DNA of 64,000 nt, from positions 434,001 to 498,000 of the forward strand of contig NZ_JACSMA010000001.1 of the NCBI RefSeq assembly GCF_018618415.1, written 5' to 3'. The translations under genes and the position numbers were made by a program. The notes below the pieces were generated by a model. It saw nothing but the letters and a program-made list of their open reading frames with translations, did no database searches and was not told the origin of the DNA. Source of the stretch: Exiguobacterium sp. s146. Its GTDB lineage: Bacteria > Bacillota > Bacilli > Exiguobacteriales > Exiguobacteriaceae. The stretch's first letter is position 1, and each line of letters starts with the position of its first letter. Shown here in pieces: positions 1-9,132 of this stretch.

Positions 1-1
1 T

Positions 2-1519
2 AGCAGAGTTACCTTGAATCCGGTGACGAAAGTGCCGCTTCAAATCGAGACGTCGTTTGCCAACGGGCCGGTCGGTGAGATTACCGGTATGACTGCGCCG
101 AACATGACGGTGTATGTAACATGTGAAAACAACAAATACGCGAGCTGTGACGGGTCGGTCACGGCCGATGAGACAGGACGTTTCAAGTTCTCACGCGGCA
201 TTCTCTGGGGAAATCAAACAATCACGGTTTGGGCAGCAAATCACGCGACGTATGACCAAGCCACAAAAGCATCGGTCAAACAGACGTTCCAGATGAATGA
301 ACCGACCGACACGAACATCGCCGAGGTGTTGACCGAGACGGCGATGGAAGGTGTGACGATTCGGACGAAACCAAATGCCCGAGTCGAAGTGCGCCAATTG
401 TTCTCACCGACAAACTTTGAAGTTCGTGAAGTCAAGGCGGACGCGGCGGGAATCGCGAAGCTGACTGCGTACAATCGGGACAAGCCGATGTACTACCGTG
501 TCATTTATCGCATTCTCGACACGAACAGTCAGTATGCCAATCTTTACGTATCAACAGATTATCCGGTGCCTGACGTCACATGGACGGAACCACCGAAGAC
601 AGGTGATACGACCGTGACCGTTCATTATAACGGGACGCTCTCACCACTGCTCGCGGTTGCCCGAAATGGCAGAGATGAATCGGCAAAGCGTCTCGTTCCT
701 GGGACGAACGTCATCGCCTTGAAAGGTCCACTATGGGAAGGACAGACGATTCGACTCATCGCTAGCTTCCGTCCGGAGCTCAGTAAAACGTTCGAACAAA
801 TCGTAACGAGTGATGCGCCGAAGACGCTCAGCATCAAAGATGTGCTCGTCACATCGTCTACTTCAACGTTTACGGTATTGAAAGATACACCGGCCTACTT
901 AAACTTCATCGTGAATGGGAAACCGATCTCATTCACTGAGGTTGGAAAAGACCGCTACCGGATCTCGGTGAAACCCGGCACGTCGGTCGCCGTCGAGTCG
1001 TCGATCGGGTCGAAGAAAAAGCGGACGACGTACAAAATCCCGACGGCCTCGTTGACGTCTTTCGCGCCGTCTGACGAAGTGAGCACGTGGAAAGGCAAGA
1101 CACTCCCGAACGCCACGGTCAACGTCAAGGTCGGGACGAAAGTGATCGGACGGACGAAGGCGAACTCGACCGGCAGCTATCAAGTGAAGTTCGCCCGTCA
1201 GCGCGCCGGCACGAAGCTCGTGTTCGAGGCGAAAGTCGGAGTTGCCCGTGACGCGAAGAGCGCGACCGTCAAAGCAGGCGTGCGTCCGACGGTGAGCACC
1301 GGCACGATTCGTTCGACGACGAAAGCGATTGCTGTTCGCTCGAACGTCCCGTACGGCACGGTGACGATTTATAACGGGAAGACGCTCGTCGCGAAGAAGA
1401 CGATCACATCGACTTCGACGAACGTGTCTATCAAACCGCAAAAACGGGGGTCGAAGTTGACGATTAAAGTCGTGACGCCGGCCAACCGAAGCGGCCAGAC
1501 CGTAAAGACCGTTTTATGA
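2..1519 (+). CDS. Surface protein with Ig-like repeats, 5' end missing
   Basis: The reading frame is open to the left edge of the window, so this is the C-terminal 505 or so residues of a longer protein; the TTG at 14 is not a credible start because no ribosome binding site can be seen. The visible part is built of beta-rich modules of about 80 residues, rich in Thr, Val and Lys. The last two (from about nucleotide 1060) have the pattern 'G.tlpnAtVnVkvG...g.tkAnstGsy.vk', typical of bacterial Ig domains in secreted adhesins. The same module type recurs in the protein at 26994. There is no LPXTG motif and no C-terminal membrane anchor. It is probably exported, but the signal peptide would lie outside the window. 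Function unknown; a structural or adhesive surface role is inferred. Confidence 0.8.
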   Translation, partial: SRVTLNPVTKVPLQIETSFANGPVGEITGMTAPNMTVYVTCENNKYASCDGSVTADETGRFKFSRGILWGNQTITVWAANHATYDQATKASVKQTFQMNEPTDTNIAEVLTETAMEGVTIRTKPNARVEVRQLFSPTNFEVREVKADAAGIAKLTAYNRDKPMYYRVIYRILDTNSQYANLYVSTDYPVPDVTWTEPPKTGDTTVTVHYNGTLSPLLAVARNGRDESAKRLVPGTNVIALKGPLWEGQTIRLIASFRPELSKTFEQIVTSDAPKTLSIKDVLVTSSTSTFTVLKDTPAYLNFIVNGKPISFTEVGKDRYRISVKPGTSVAVESSIGSKKKRTTYKIPTASLTSFAPSDEVSTWKGKTLPNATVNVKVGTKVIGRTKANSTGSYQVKFARQRAGTKLVFEAKVGVARDAKSATVKAGVRPTVSTGTIRSTTKAIAVRSNVPYGTVTIYNGKTLVAKKTITSTSTNVSIKPQKRGSKLTIKVVTPANRSGQTVKTVL

Positions 1520-1530
1520 TGTAGTGAGAA

Positions 1531-1559
1531 GGTGACTGATTTTTCAGTCATCTTTTTTT
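1531..1559 (+). terminator. Rho-independent terminator
   Basis: An 8-bp stem (GGTGACTG / CAGTCATC) with a loop of T and a following run of T ends the Ig-repeat gene. Confidence 0.85.
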
Positions 1560-1639
1560 ATTTTGGTCAATCCACTTTAGATTCCTCGACGTCAAGACGA
1601 TATAGGAAGAAACGTTGCATGCGAGAGGGGAATATACAT

Positions 1640-3463
1640 ATGTCAGTGAAACAGAAGTGGATAGCGTTACGGAATCGTTTAAACGTCCAGCGCTTTCAAT
1701 GGAAACCGAAACAACGAAAGCCGAGCACGCGTGAAGGTAAACGAGTGACCGGCAAGAACCTGACCATCCGTCAAAAGCTGTGGGGACTCGTCATTCTCGC
1801 GCTCCTCATGGTCGCAGGTGTCGGTGGCTACTCGCTCTTGTCGCTCGCCGATGCGAACCGACAAGGTGATGATATCGTCAACAACTGGAACAAAGGGCTC
1901 GACTACGCCCACGAACTGAACACACTCGCGGCGAACTATCGCGCGCTCGAGCTCGAACACATCGTGACGGACGACACGGCCGCGAAAGAAGAATTGATGT
2001 CCGTGATGAAAGAGATTCGGACACGAATCAATGAAATCGCCCCGAAATATGAACAGACGGTGACGGGTGAGACGGACAAAGAACTGTTCGCCAACTTCAG
2101 TAAGCAGTGGGAGATGTATCAACGCGTGTCGGACAACATGCTGATTTTCAGCACGTCCGGAAACAACGGTATGGCTCGCTCGTATTATGACGCCCAGTCC
2201 CAATCGACATACGATAACTTCACGCAACGCCTGACCGAGCTCGTCGACTACAACTCGGAAGGCTCACAACGTGTCGGCGCCGACATGGAACGTGAGTTCG
2301 GGCAGTCGCTCATCGCGCTACTCGCGGTGACGATCGGTGCAATTGCGTTGCTATTCTTCCTCGGACTGAGCTTACTGCGCTCTATCATCAAACCGATGCG
2401 TGTGCTCCAAGAGAAATTCGACGAGTTGGCCTCACAAGGCGGCGACTTGACGATGGCCATCCCGGTCACGTCGAACGACGAGATTGCGCAAGTGAGCCGC
2501 TCGTTCAACACGTTCCTCGCGACGCTTCGCGACATCATGATTGACGTCGACAAGACGGCAAAAATCGTCCTCGTCTCGTCAAAAGAAGTAGCGACGGAAG
2601 TGACCGAACTGAGTCGTTATATGGAAGAGACGTCCGGCACGGTCGAGGAACTGACGGCCGGTATGGAAGAAACGGCCGCCTCGTCGCAAGAGATGAGCGC
2701 ATCGACGACCGAGATGGGCAGTTCCATCGATACGATTGTCGACTTGTCGAATGACAGCGCGACAACAGCAGGTGCCGTCGAGCGTCGGGCCCATGCGATG
2801 CGCGAACAAGCCGTCGCCTCGAAGACGGAAGCGAACGCCATCATCGAGCAGAAACGCATCGAGCTCGACGAGGCCATCAAAGGGGCCCAGTCGGTCGAAG
2901 AGATTCGTGTCTTGACGAAAGCCATCCTTACCATCGCCGACCAGACGAACTTGCTCGCCTTGAACGCATCCATCGAGGCGGCCCGGGCCGGAGATGCCGG
3001 TCGCGGTTTTGCGGTCGTCGCCTCGGAGATTCGTAAGCTGGCCGAGAACTCGCGGCAGACGGTGAACGAGATTCAAGCGGTGTCAACGACGGTCATCGAT
3101 TCGGTCGCCCGGCTCAACACAAGCTCAGCCGATATGTTGACGTTCCTCGACACGAAAGTGCTCGCCGATTACGACCGGCTCGAGGAGTCGGCCACACAAT
3201 ATGAAGCGGATGCGACCGTGTTCGGCCAGACGGCGGAGACGTTTGAGACGAACGCGCTCCAACTCCGTCATATGACCGACAACATCCTCCACGTCATCCA
3301 AGAGGTTGCGACGACCGTGACCGAAGGAGCGGACGGGACGCAGTCGATTTCGGAGAAGGTCCAATTGTCCGTCGAACGGTTCAACGACGTCCAGGCACGG
3401 ATGCAGGATACCGAACAACGTGCGGTCGAACTCTCGAACCGGGTGTCACAATTTAAACTATGA
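1640..3463 (+). CDS. Methyl-accepting chemotaxis protein
   Basis: Transmembrane chemoreceptor of 607 residues that would signal to CheA/CheW. The ATG at 1640 was chosen over upstream in-frame ATGs (1532, 1619) because GAGAGGGG lies 9 bases before it. A basic cytoplasmic N-tail of about 45 residues comes first. Then TM1 (about 47-68), an extracellular helical domain of the four-helix-bundle type (about 70-220), TM2 (about 221-245), HAMP (about 246-298) and the long signalling coiled coil with the conserved hairpin tip ([19 protein letters not shown], about 432-450). No C-terminal CheR-docking pentapeptide is seen. A second receptor follows in its own transcription unit. The ligand cannot be predicted. 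The long basic N-tail is unusual for this family. Confidence 0.95.
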   Translation: MSVKQKWIALRNRLNVQRFQWKPKQRKPSTREGKRVTGKNLTIRQKLWGLVILALLMVAGVGGYSLLSLADANRQGDDIVNNWNKGLDYAHELNTLAANYRALELEHIVTDDTAAKEELMSVMKEIRTRINEIAPKYEQTVTGETDKELFANFSKQWEMYQRVSDNMLIFSTSGNNGMARSYYDAQSQSTYDNFTQRLTELVDYNSEGSQRVGADMEREFGQSLIALLAVTIGAIALLFFLGLSLLRSIIKPMRVLQEKFDELASQGGDLTMAIPVTSNDEIAQVSRSFNTFLATLRDIMIDVDKTAKIVLVSSKEVATEVTELSRYMEETSGTVEELTAGMEETAASSQEMSASTTEMGSSIDTIVDLSNDSATTAGAVERRAHAMREQAVASKTEANAIIEQKRIELDEAIKGAQSVEEIRVLTKAILTIADQTNLLALNASIEAARAGDAGRGFAVVASEIRKLAENSRQTVNEIQAVSTTVIDSVARLNTSSADMLTFLDTKVLADYDRLEESATQYEADATVFGQTAETFETNALQLRHMTDNILHVIQEVATTVTEGADGTQSISEKVQLSVERFNDVQARMQDTEQRAVELSNRVSQFKL

Positions 3464-3469
3464 TGCTAG

Positions 3470-3497
3470 ACCGCAGCCACGTGTTGCGGTTTTTTTG
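3470..3497 (+). terminator. Rho-independent terminator
   Basis: Stem ACCGCA / TGCGGT followed by seven T, directly after the chemoreceptor stop codon. Confidence 0.85.
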
Positions 3498-3652
3498 TGT
3501 GGCGAAACATTGAAACGGAAACTAGGAAATGAGGTCAATCTCCAAACAAATGTGCCAGAAAGTTGGAAAACCGTTTGCACTGTCCGATAAAACCCATGTA
3601 GTTCCAAAAATAGAGAAATAGAGGTGGGAGAGGACACAGTCCTCGAAGGATT

Positions 3653-5356
3653 ATGAAACGATTCAATCAACTGTCTTTGACACAAAAACTGTTTAGCGGC
3701 ATCGGATTGATTTTGCTGTTCGTCACGCTCGGCATGGGCTATAACCTATGGACGTTGCAAAATATGACGAGCCAATACGAAGACATGATTCGTGAAGATG
3801 TCATGAAGATGAAAGCGGCCGACGACTTGTCGCTCGGGATGACGCGTCAAGCATACGGCGTCCGCGGCTATATTCTCGTCCAAAATGACGAACAACGCGC
3901 CCAAATCGAACGCGGCGCGAAAGAAAAGAAAGAGGCGCTCGAACAATTGCTCGCCCTGTCGAAGACGGAAGCCGAGACGAAAGAACTCGAGAGCATGCTC
4001 TCCTATGCGAATGGCTATGACGACTTGGCGCAAGAAGTCATCGTCGCGGCCGACAACAACAACCAGGACGATATCGACCGCCTCACACTCCGCCTCATGC
4101 CAGACGTGACGGCATCGATTTCGGAGACGGGCGAACGGTTGCAGGCCGAGACCGAAGCGACCATCGTCGAGAAACAACAGGAACTCGAACGCCTTGGCGG
4201 ACAAGCGTTCCTCTACTCGACCGGAATCGCCCTTCTCATCTTGTTGCTCACGCTCGGGGCGGGCTATATGCTCCAACGCATGGTGACCGTACCGCTCCGC
4301 CAATTATCGGACGAGGTCGGCATCGTCGCCGACGGCGATTTGACGCGCGCCGACCTTCAAGCGCTCACACGCGATGAGATTGGAGAGCTCATGATTGGCT
4401 TCAACCAAATGAAAGGCAGCCTGCGCGAACTCATCGATGAGGTGAGCCGGAACGCCCAGGAAATCACGGCCCAGTCGGAAGAATTGTACGCAAGCACGGA
4501 AGAGATGTCGTCGCAGACAGAGGAGACGACGCGGATGATTGAACAAGTCGTCGGGGAGACGGTCAACCAGGCTGCCGCTGCCTCGAAGAGCGGACAGGCG
4601 GTCGCAGCAGCCGATGAAGGTGTCGAACGGATTGCCACATCGATCGGCACAATCAGCCAAGACGTCCAGACGAGTCTCTCGCTCGCGGAACGCGGCGAAC
4701 AGACGATTCAACAGGCGAAACAAGAAGTGCTCGCGCTTGAATCGGAGACGGTCGTGACGGGTCAGTCGATCACCGCGTTGAAACAACAGTCGGACGAGAT
4801 CGCCCTCATCACCGAGGTCATCCAATCGATCACCGACCAGACGAACTTGCTCGCCTTGAACGCGGCCATCGAAGCGGCCCGGGCCGGGGAGCAAGGAAAA
4901 GGTTTCGCCGTCGTCGCCGAAGAAGTGCGGAAACTTGCGGAGCAGTCGAAACAATCGGCATCCCAAATCGCCGGCTTGATTGAGTCGATTCAAGCCCAGT
5001 CGAACGCGGTGCTCGAGCGTCACGCTATCAGCGCCCGCCGCGTCGAGACGAACACGGCGCTGCTCGAAGAAGCGACGGCGTCGTTCCAGCAGATTGTCGG
5101 GCAATTGCACGCCTCGGTCGAGAACACGGAACAGATTCGGGTCGCCTCGAACGAGATTGCCATCACGACGAAACAAGTCGCGACCGCGGCCATCCATATG
5201 GCGAGCGACAGTGAAGGCACGGCCGAGACGATGCGTAGCGTCGGCGAGACGGCTGACGCCCAACTCGCGATGATTCAAGAGTTGAACGGTGTCGCCGAGT
5301 CACTCGGCAATATGACCGGTGACTTGCAGACGCTCATCGGTCGCTTCCAGACGTGA
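3653..5356 (+). CDS. Methyl-accepting chemotaxis protein
   Basis: Second chemoreceptor, 567 residues. It has a short N-tail, TM1 (about 12-32), a helical extracellular sensor of about 150 residues, TM2 (about 186-208), HAMP (about 209-262) and a cytoplasmic methylation/signalling region whose tip reads [19 protein letters not shown] (about 394-412). The AAGGA before the start ends only two bases from the ATG, an unusually short spacing, but the encoded N-terminus (basic residues, then TM1) is typical and no better start exists. It sits alone between two terminators. It resembles its neighbour only in the signalling part; the sensor domains differ, so the two receptors probably respond to different stimuli. 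Ligand unknown. Confidence 0.95.
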   Translation: MKRFNQLSLTQKLFSGIGLILLFVTLGMGYNLWTLQNMTSQYEDMIREDVMKMKAADDLSLGMTRQAYGVRGYILVQNDEQRAQIERGAKEKKEALEQLLALSKTEAETKELESMLSYANGYDDLAQEVIVAADNNNQDDIDRLTLRLMPDVTASISETGERLQAETEATIVEKQQELERLGGQAFLYSTGIALLILLLTLGAGYMLQRMVTVPLRQLSDEVGIVADGDLTRADLQALTRDEIGELMIGFNQMKGSLRELIDEVSRNAQEITAQSEELYASTEEMSSQTEETTRMIEQVVGETVNQAAAASKSGQAVAAADEGVERIATSIGTISQDVQTSLSLAERGEQTIQQAKQEVLALESETVVTGQSITALKQQSDEIALITEVIQSITDQTNLLALNAAIEAARAGEQGKGFAVVAEEVRKLAEQSKQSASQIAGLIESIQAQSNAVLERHAISARRVETNTALLEEATASFQQIVGQLHASVENTEQIRVASNEIAITTKQVATAAIHMASDSEGTAETMRSVGETADAQLAMIQELNGVAESLGNMTGDLQTLIGRFQT

Positions 5357-5360
5357 GTCG

Positions 5361-5396
5361 AACCGTCCTTGCCTGAACAGGCGAGGGCGGTTTTTG
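5361..5396 (+). terminator. Rho-independent terminator
   Basis: A strong 14-bp GC-rich stem (5362-5375 with 5378-5391, two G-T pairs) and a T run end the second chemoreceptor gene. Confidence 0.9.
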
Positions 5397-5480
5397 CGTG
5401 TTGTCAGGATTGACGGGGAGGCGTTACGGGAATTGCGGGAGAGAGACAACATCTCGACTAACGTGAAAAGGGGACACATC

Positions 5481-6227
5481 ATGAAATATACTGTCATCAC
5501 CGGAGCTAGTTCAGGTATTGGATACGAGGCAGCGAAGTTGCTCGCCAAGCAAGGGAAGTCGCTCGTGCTCGTGGCACGGCGGCACGACGAACTCGAGAAG
5601 TTGCGGAGTGAAATCCAGGCGATCGCACCGAAGAGCGAGGTCATCATCAAGGCGAAGGACTTGTCGTACAGTGAAAACGTGTACGGGCTGTATGAGTCGC
5701 TCGCCGATCTCGACATCGAGACGTGGGTCAACAACGCCGGGTTCGGCGATTCGAATTTCGTGAAAGACGTCGAGGTCGGGAAAATCGAGAACATGATCCG
5801 TTTGAACGTCGAGGCGTTGACGGTGCTATCGAGCCTATACGTCCGCGACTATCATAACGTCGAAGGGGCGACGCTGTTGAACGTCGCATCGGTCGTCGGC
5901 TATCACATCGCCAAAAAAGGTGTGACGTACAGCGCGACCAAGTTCTTCGTCAGCGCGTACACAGAAGGGCTCGCCCGCGAGCTCATGAACGACGGGGACA
6001 AACTGCGCGCGAAAGTGCTCGCCCCGGCCGCGACGGAGACGGGCTTTGCCAACCGGGCCCGCGAAGAGGACGACTTTGACTACAGCCAAAACGTCGAGAA
6101 GTATCATACGGCCGAAGAGATGGCCGGGTTCTTAGTCCAACTGCTCGAGAGCGATCAAGTCGTCGGCATCGTCAACCACGAGGATTACTCGTTCGAGTTG
6201 CGCGGACCGATTCATCCGTATATGTAA
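5481..6227 (+). CDS. Short-chain dehydrogenase/reductase
   Basis: Cytosolic NAD(P)H-dependent oxidoreductase of 248 residues, the usual length of classical SDR enzymes. The ATG at 5481 follows AAAAGGGG by seven bases. The cofactor motif TGASSGIG is at residues 7-14, with the NNAG structural motif at 84-87. The catalytic set is Ser137, Tyr150 and Lys154 (YSATK). The basic pair (A-R-R) after the second beta strand favours NADP(H) over NAD(H), by family rule. It is a single-gene unit between terminators, so context gives no clue to substrate. It most resembles the DltE/YciK-like general SDR group; an exact function cannot be assigned. Confidence 0.93.
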   Translation: MKYTVITGASSGIGYEAAKLLAKQGKSLVLVARRHDELEKLRSEIQAIAPKSEVIIKAKDLSYSENVYGLYESLADLDIETWVNNAGFGDSNFVKDVEVGKIENMIRLNVEALTVLSSLYVRDYHNVEGATLLNVASVVGYHIAKKGVTYSATKFFVSAYTEGLARELMNDGDKLRAKVLAPAATETGFANRAREEDDFDYSQNVEKYHTAEEMAGFLVQLLESDQVVGIVNHEDYSFELRGPIHPYM

Positions 6228-6240
6228 TCAGGTCAAATGA

Positions 6241-6290
6241 AAAAAACAGGGGTCCCGTCACCAACATATGGTGGCAGGACCCCTGTTTGA
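6241..6290. terminator. Bidirectional terminator between convergent genes
   Basis: A long near-perfect hairpin (AAACAGGGGTCC at 6244-6255 with GGACCCCTGTTT at 6277-6288, plus an inner CACCA/TGGTG stem). A-rich on the left and T-rich on the right, it can serve both the SDR gene and the convergent gene at 6297. Confidence 0.9.
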
Positions 6291-6296
6291 ATTCAA

Positions 6297-7181
6297 TTAA
6301 GACGAGCGCATCGAATCACCGTAGCCCCCGGTCAACCGGTGCGTGAGTCGGTGATACCAGTAGCGGAGACGCAAGCGATATACGTAAAGTTTCGACGTGT
6401 TCGGCAAGACGACGTTGTCGATATAATCGGCGAACATGGCGCGGAACATCTGGTCCTCGCTGTCGTCATACGTCGCGCTCCACATGCCGTGCTCTTCGAC
6501 CTCGAGCAACATCGCAATTGTCTCGTCGTCGAGCTGATGGTTGTCTTCCGGCAACCGTTTGACGAGCATCTCGACCCGATGGCTACAGATGGACGCATAG
6601 AGCGAGTGGGCGCGCGGGTTGCGCGGATTGGCGTTCAAATATCCGATGGCCGTCTTGAGCAACTCATCGTTCATCTCGAGCGGAATCTCATCGTACACTT
6701 GGAAGAAATCGAGCAGCATCGGCACGGTCTCTTCGTTGAATCCGGCGAGCCGGACGTAATGCATCAAATGGAGACCGGCCTCCCCGTAAAATTTGCGATT
6801 GAAGTAATGGACGGCGATGGTGCGTTGGACGATCGGCACGTCGGGATAGCGTTCGACGGCCCGAAGGAAATGTTGCTCGGCCTCGAACAAGAAGTTCGTA
6901 TCGTCGCTCAAGATGCCGTGGAGGCAATGAATCATGTAATGGTCGCCTTTCGTGCTCGCGGCTTCGAGCACGTCGCGGGCCCGGCCGAACTCGCCTTCAC
7001 GGATGAGCGGATAGGCTCGCATCGCCGTGAAGAACGGGTCGTCCGGGAAGTTCGTCTCGCCGCGGACGACGAGTGACTCAATCGATTCGGCGTTATAGTC
7101 GTCAATCATTTCTTCAAGGAGCATCATCTCGAGGAAGGTGCGTTGAAAGTCTGGATGGTGTAAATCGATGGTGTGTTTCAC
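6297..7181 (-). CDS. Helical-repeat (TPR-like) protein
   Basis: Soluble, acidic protein of 294 residues with no signal peptide or membrane segment. I chose the GTG start at 7181 because GGGAGGGA lies six bases upstream; longer in-frame starts (for example 7256) have no such site. The sequence is a series of amphipathic helix pairs with TPR-like spacing (for example 'EAEQHFLRAVERYPD' and 'ARDVLEAA'), pointing to a tetratricopeptide-type scaffold that binds a partner protein. No catalytic motif can be seen. It is a single gene, divergent from the small gene at 7307 and sharing a 125-base promoter region with it. Specific function not recognised. Confidence 0.85.
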   Translation of the reverse strand: MKHTIDLHHPDFQRTFLEMMLLEEMIDDYNAESIESLVVRGETNFPDDPFFTAMRAYPLIREGEFGRARDVLEAASTKGDHYMIHCLHGILSDDTNFLFEAEQHFLRAVERYPDVPIVQRTIAVHYFNRKFYGEAGLHLMHYVRLAGFNEETVPMLLDFFQVYDEIPLEMNDELLKTAIGYLNANPRNPRAHSLYASICSHRVEMLVKRLPEDNHQLDDETIAMLLEVEEHGMWSATYDDSEDQMFRAMFADYIDNVVLPNTSKLYVYRLRLRYWYHRLTHRLTGGYGDSMRSS

Positions 7182-7306
7182 AGAAGTCCCTCCCGGCGTA
7201 AATGAGTGTGGCTTCATTATACCGAGCAATTGGACAGACGAGTAGACTTTTTTCAAGATATGGGAAAAGAATAGGGAAGGATTTCCGAGGAAATGGAGGG
7301 ATGAAG

Positions 7307-7534
7307 ATGGTCACGTTCACAGGCTATATCGTCGAACTCGAGCCGACGCGAATCCGGGTCGCACCGGACTTGGATGCCGAGCCGTTCGATGGAATCGTGT
7401 TTCATTGGGAAGGCGTCTTGCGAGAGGACGAGACACCGCTCGCCGTCGGGCAATACGTCCGCGTCGAGCATGATGAGAAGATGACCCGCTCGCTGCCGCC
7501 CCAGGCGACGGCGCATCGGATCGATGTGCTATGA
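7307..7534 (+). CDS. Small beta-rich protein, DUF3221-like
   Basis: A 75-residue acidic protein without signal peptide. GGAGGG abuts the ATG at 7301 and is six bases before the in-frame ATG at 7307, so the second is the likelier start. The pattern of short beta strands, 'GYIVELEPTRIRV...VGQYVRVEHD...PPQATAHRI', resembles the OB-fold-like DUF3221 (YobA-type) proteins of Bacillus. That likeness is from memory and untested. It is followed closely by a small membrane protein gene, probably in one transcript. Function unknown. Confidence 0.7.
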   Translation: MVTFTGYIVELEPTRIRVAPDLDAEPFDGIVFHWEGVLREDETPLAVGQYVRVEHDEKMTRSLPPQATAHRIDVL

Positions 7535-7553
7535 TGAGACCGAGGTGAACGAA

Positions 7554-7718
7554 ATGGGACAGTCGAATTTCTTATGGATGGGTGTCGTCATCGCCATCAG
7601 TGCGCTGATCGTCTGGTTGTTACAGGACGTGATGCCGTTTTGGATGTTATCTATCATCCTGCTCCTATTCGGGGCGGCAGTCGGAAACTTGCAGCGACGC
7701 ACGCGAAAAGACACGTAA
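7554..7718 (+). CDS. Small two-helix membrane protein
   Basis: A 54-residue protein. The ATG at 7554 follows GAGGTGA by five bases. Residues about 8-25 and 30-47 form two hydrophobic helices with a short loop containing Asp and Pro, and the tail is basic (QRRTRK), so the C-terminus should be cytoplasmic. It lies 19 bases after the preceding small gene, suggesting co-transcription. Small orphan membrane proteins like this are common in Bacillales; no function can be assigned. Confidence 0.7.
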   Translation: MGQSNFLWMGVVIAISALIVWLLQDVMPFWMLSIILLLFGAAVGNLQRRTRKDT

Positions 7719-7750
7719 AAAGCACGTCATCATTCAGATGGCGTGCTTTC
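7718..7750. terminator. Bidirectional terminator
   Basis: AAAGCACGTCATC pairs with GATGGCGTGCTTT with one G-T pair. It ends the small membrane gene and overlaps the last codons of the convergent gene at 7730. Confidence 0.8.
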
Positions 7751-8962
7751 TTCGTCTTCAGCCGGCTCGTCCGTGGCTTCTTCGGTCGCGTCATCGGCGA
7801 CCGGTTTCTCTTTGGCGGCGGGTGGTGTCTCTTTCTTATCAGGCTTGGCGGTGGCTTTCGGCTTGTCTTGTTTCTTGACCGGTGCCGTCGCCTCCGCTTC
7901 TTTTTCCTGAGCTGCCGGTTGTTCTGGCTCGACCGGTTCCGCCGGTTCGGTCACGGGAACGTCGGGCTCGGTCGGTTGCTCCGTGACGGGAGGTGCCTCA
8001 GGTTCTTCGGCCGGTTGTTCCGGTTCGGCCGGCGGCTCTTCCTCGATCGGTGCCGGTTCTTCCACTGGCGGCTCGGTCGGTTCCGGTGTTTCGGGTGCTG
8101 CCTCGGCTTCCGGAGCTGGTGCCGGTTCTGGCGCTGGTTCCGGTTCAGGGGCCGGAGCGGGTTCAACCGGGTCTTCACGTTTTGGGACCGGTGTGATCGG
8201 TGCGACTGGTGCGAGTTCAGCGGCCGGGGTATCGTGTTTTGTCGTCGGTGGCGGGGCCGGTGTGTCCGACTCGAGGAACGACAGCACGTCTTGTTCGAAC
8301 AAGGCGACCGGAAGTGTCTTCGTCACCAAGTGAAGTCCGAGCACCCGTCCATTGGCCGTGACGATCGGGCTGCCGATGGCGCGGTTCGGTAAATCAAATT
8401 CGCGACGATAGCTATCTTCTTCGAACGTGAGCGTTCCTTCAAACTGTTCGTCCGGTGCGAGGGTCAACACCGATTCGTCCAGTCCGACAATCGCATGGCT
8501 GAACGAGAACGGGGTCGCTTTCACTTTTTCGATGCGGATGACGGCGATGGCGTCGGTCCGACCGATGACGGTTCCGTTCACTGCCTTGTCACCGTGTTTC
8601 ATCGTGACACGAGTGATGCCGGCGACGTTATGGGCCGCCGTCAACACGTCTTGCGGGCTAATCAAAAATCCGGTACCTGTGCCGACGGTATAAAGGCTTT
8701 CTTGCAACGTCTCGAGGTCGACGTTGGTGGCACCATCGGCTGAGACCGTGTCTTCCGTGATGTTCAAATCGACTTTGTCGGCGAGCGAATCACTCGAGCG
8801 CGGGCTGTCGGTCAGATAGGCGTTCGTTAAAAAGGAGACGAATGCGATGAGGGCAATGACGATGGGGGCAGCGATCCATTTCAAGCGACGTGGGCGATGG
8901 CCACACGTCGGACAAACAGTGGTTTTCGAGCGGGTCTTCGCTCCGCAGCGTGGACAAGTCAC
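7730..8962 (-). CDS. Membrane-tethered zinc-ribbon protein with inactive trypsin-like domain
   Basis: A 410-residue protein read from the GTG at 8962, which follows GGAAGG by nine bases. It opens with a four-cysteine zinc ribbon (C3, C6, C17, C20), then one membrane helix (about 30-48). A trypsin/HtrA-like domain (about 88-230) follows, with His111 in TAAHNV and Asp137 in the DAIAV motif. Where the family has GxSGxP this protein reads R-A-I-G-S-P, so the nucleophilic serine is replaced by Ile196. The last 175 residues are almost entirely Pro, Glu, Ala and Thr, a likely wall-spanning spacer. The zinc ribbon would face the cytoplasm and the pseudo-protease the wall. Catalysis is unlikely; a sensing or binding role is inferred. 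It resembles zinc-ribbon/serine-protease proteins of Bacillales in layout. Confidence 0.85.
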   Translation of the reverse strand: MTCPRCGAKTRSKTTVCPTCGHRPRRLKWIAAPIVIALIAFVSFLTNAYLTDSPRSSDSLADKVDLNITEDTVSADGATNVDLETLQESLYTVGTGTGFLISPQDVLTAAHNVAGITRVTMKHGDKAVNGTVIGRTDAIAVIRIEKVKATPFSFSHAIVGLDESVLTLAPDEQFEGTLTFEEDSYRREFDLPNRAIGSPIVTANGRVLGLHLVTKTLPVALFEQDVLSFLESDTPAPPPTTKHDTPAAELAPVAPITPVPKREDPVEPAPAPEPEPAPEPAPAPEAEAAPETPEPTEPPVEEPAPIEEEPPAEPEQPAEEPEAPPVTEQPTEPDVPVTEPAEPVEPEQPAAQEKEAEATAPVKKQDKPKATAKPDKKETPPAAKEKPVADDATEEATDEPAEDEESTPSE

Positions 8963-9090
8963 GGGATGACACCTTCCTTCTTTAACATAGATGATATGCC
9001 TATTCCTCATATGAACGAGGGGTAAACAAATATTTGTCATGGCTACCTACATTTTATGAATAAAATGATGTTTCAAACACACGGTGTCAA

Positions 9091-9127
9091 CAAAAACACG
9101 CTCGACCTCATGAGAGGACGAGCGTGT
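9091..9127 (-). terminator. Rho-independent terminator
   Basis: On the minus strand ACACGCTCG pairs with CGAGCGTGT around an inner CCTC/GAGG stem and is followed by T residues. It ends the NlpC/P60 gene. Confidence 0.85.
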
Positions 9128-9132
9128 ATGAA

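Noticed and set aside
929-1441. Long minus-strand frame opposite the Ig-repeat gene
   Set aside because: No ribosome site, Arg-rich shadow composition, and the plus frame is clearly the real protein. The same holds for dozens of similar antisense frames in this GC-biased sequence.
7983-8333. Plus-strand Gly/Ser/Ala-rich frame resembling a repeat protein
   Set aside because: It is the complement of the Pro/Glu/Ala-rich tail of the minus-strand zinc-ribbon protein; low complexity is carried over.
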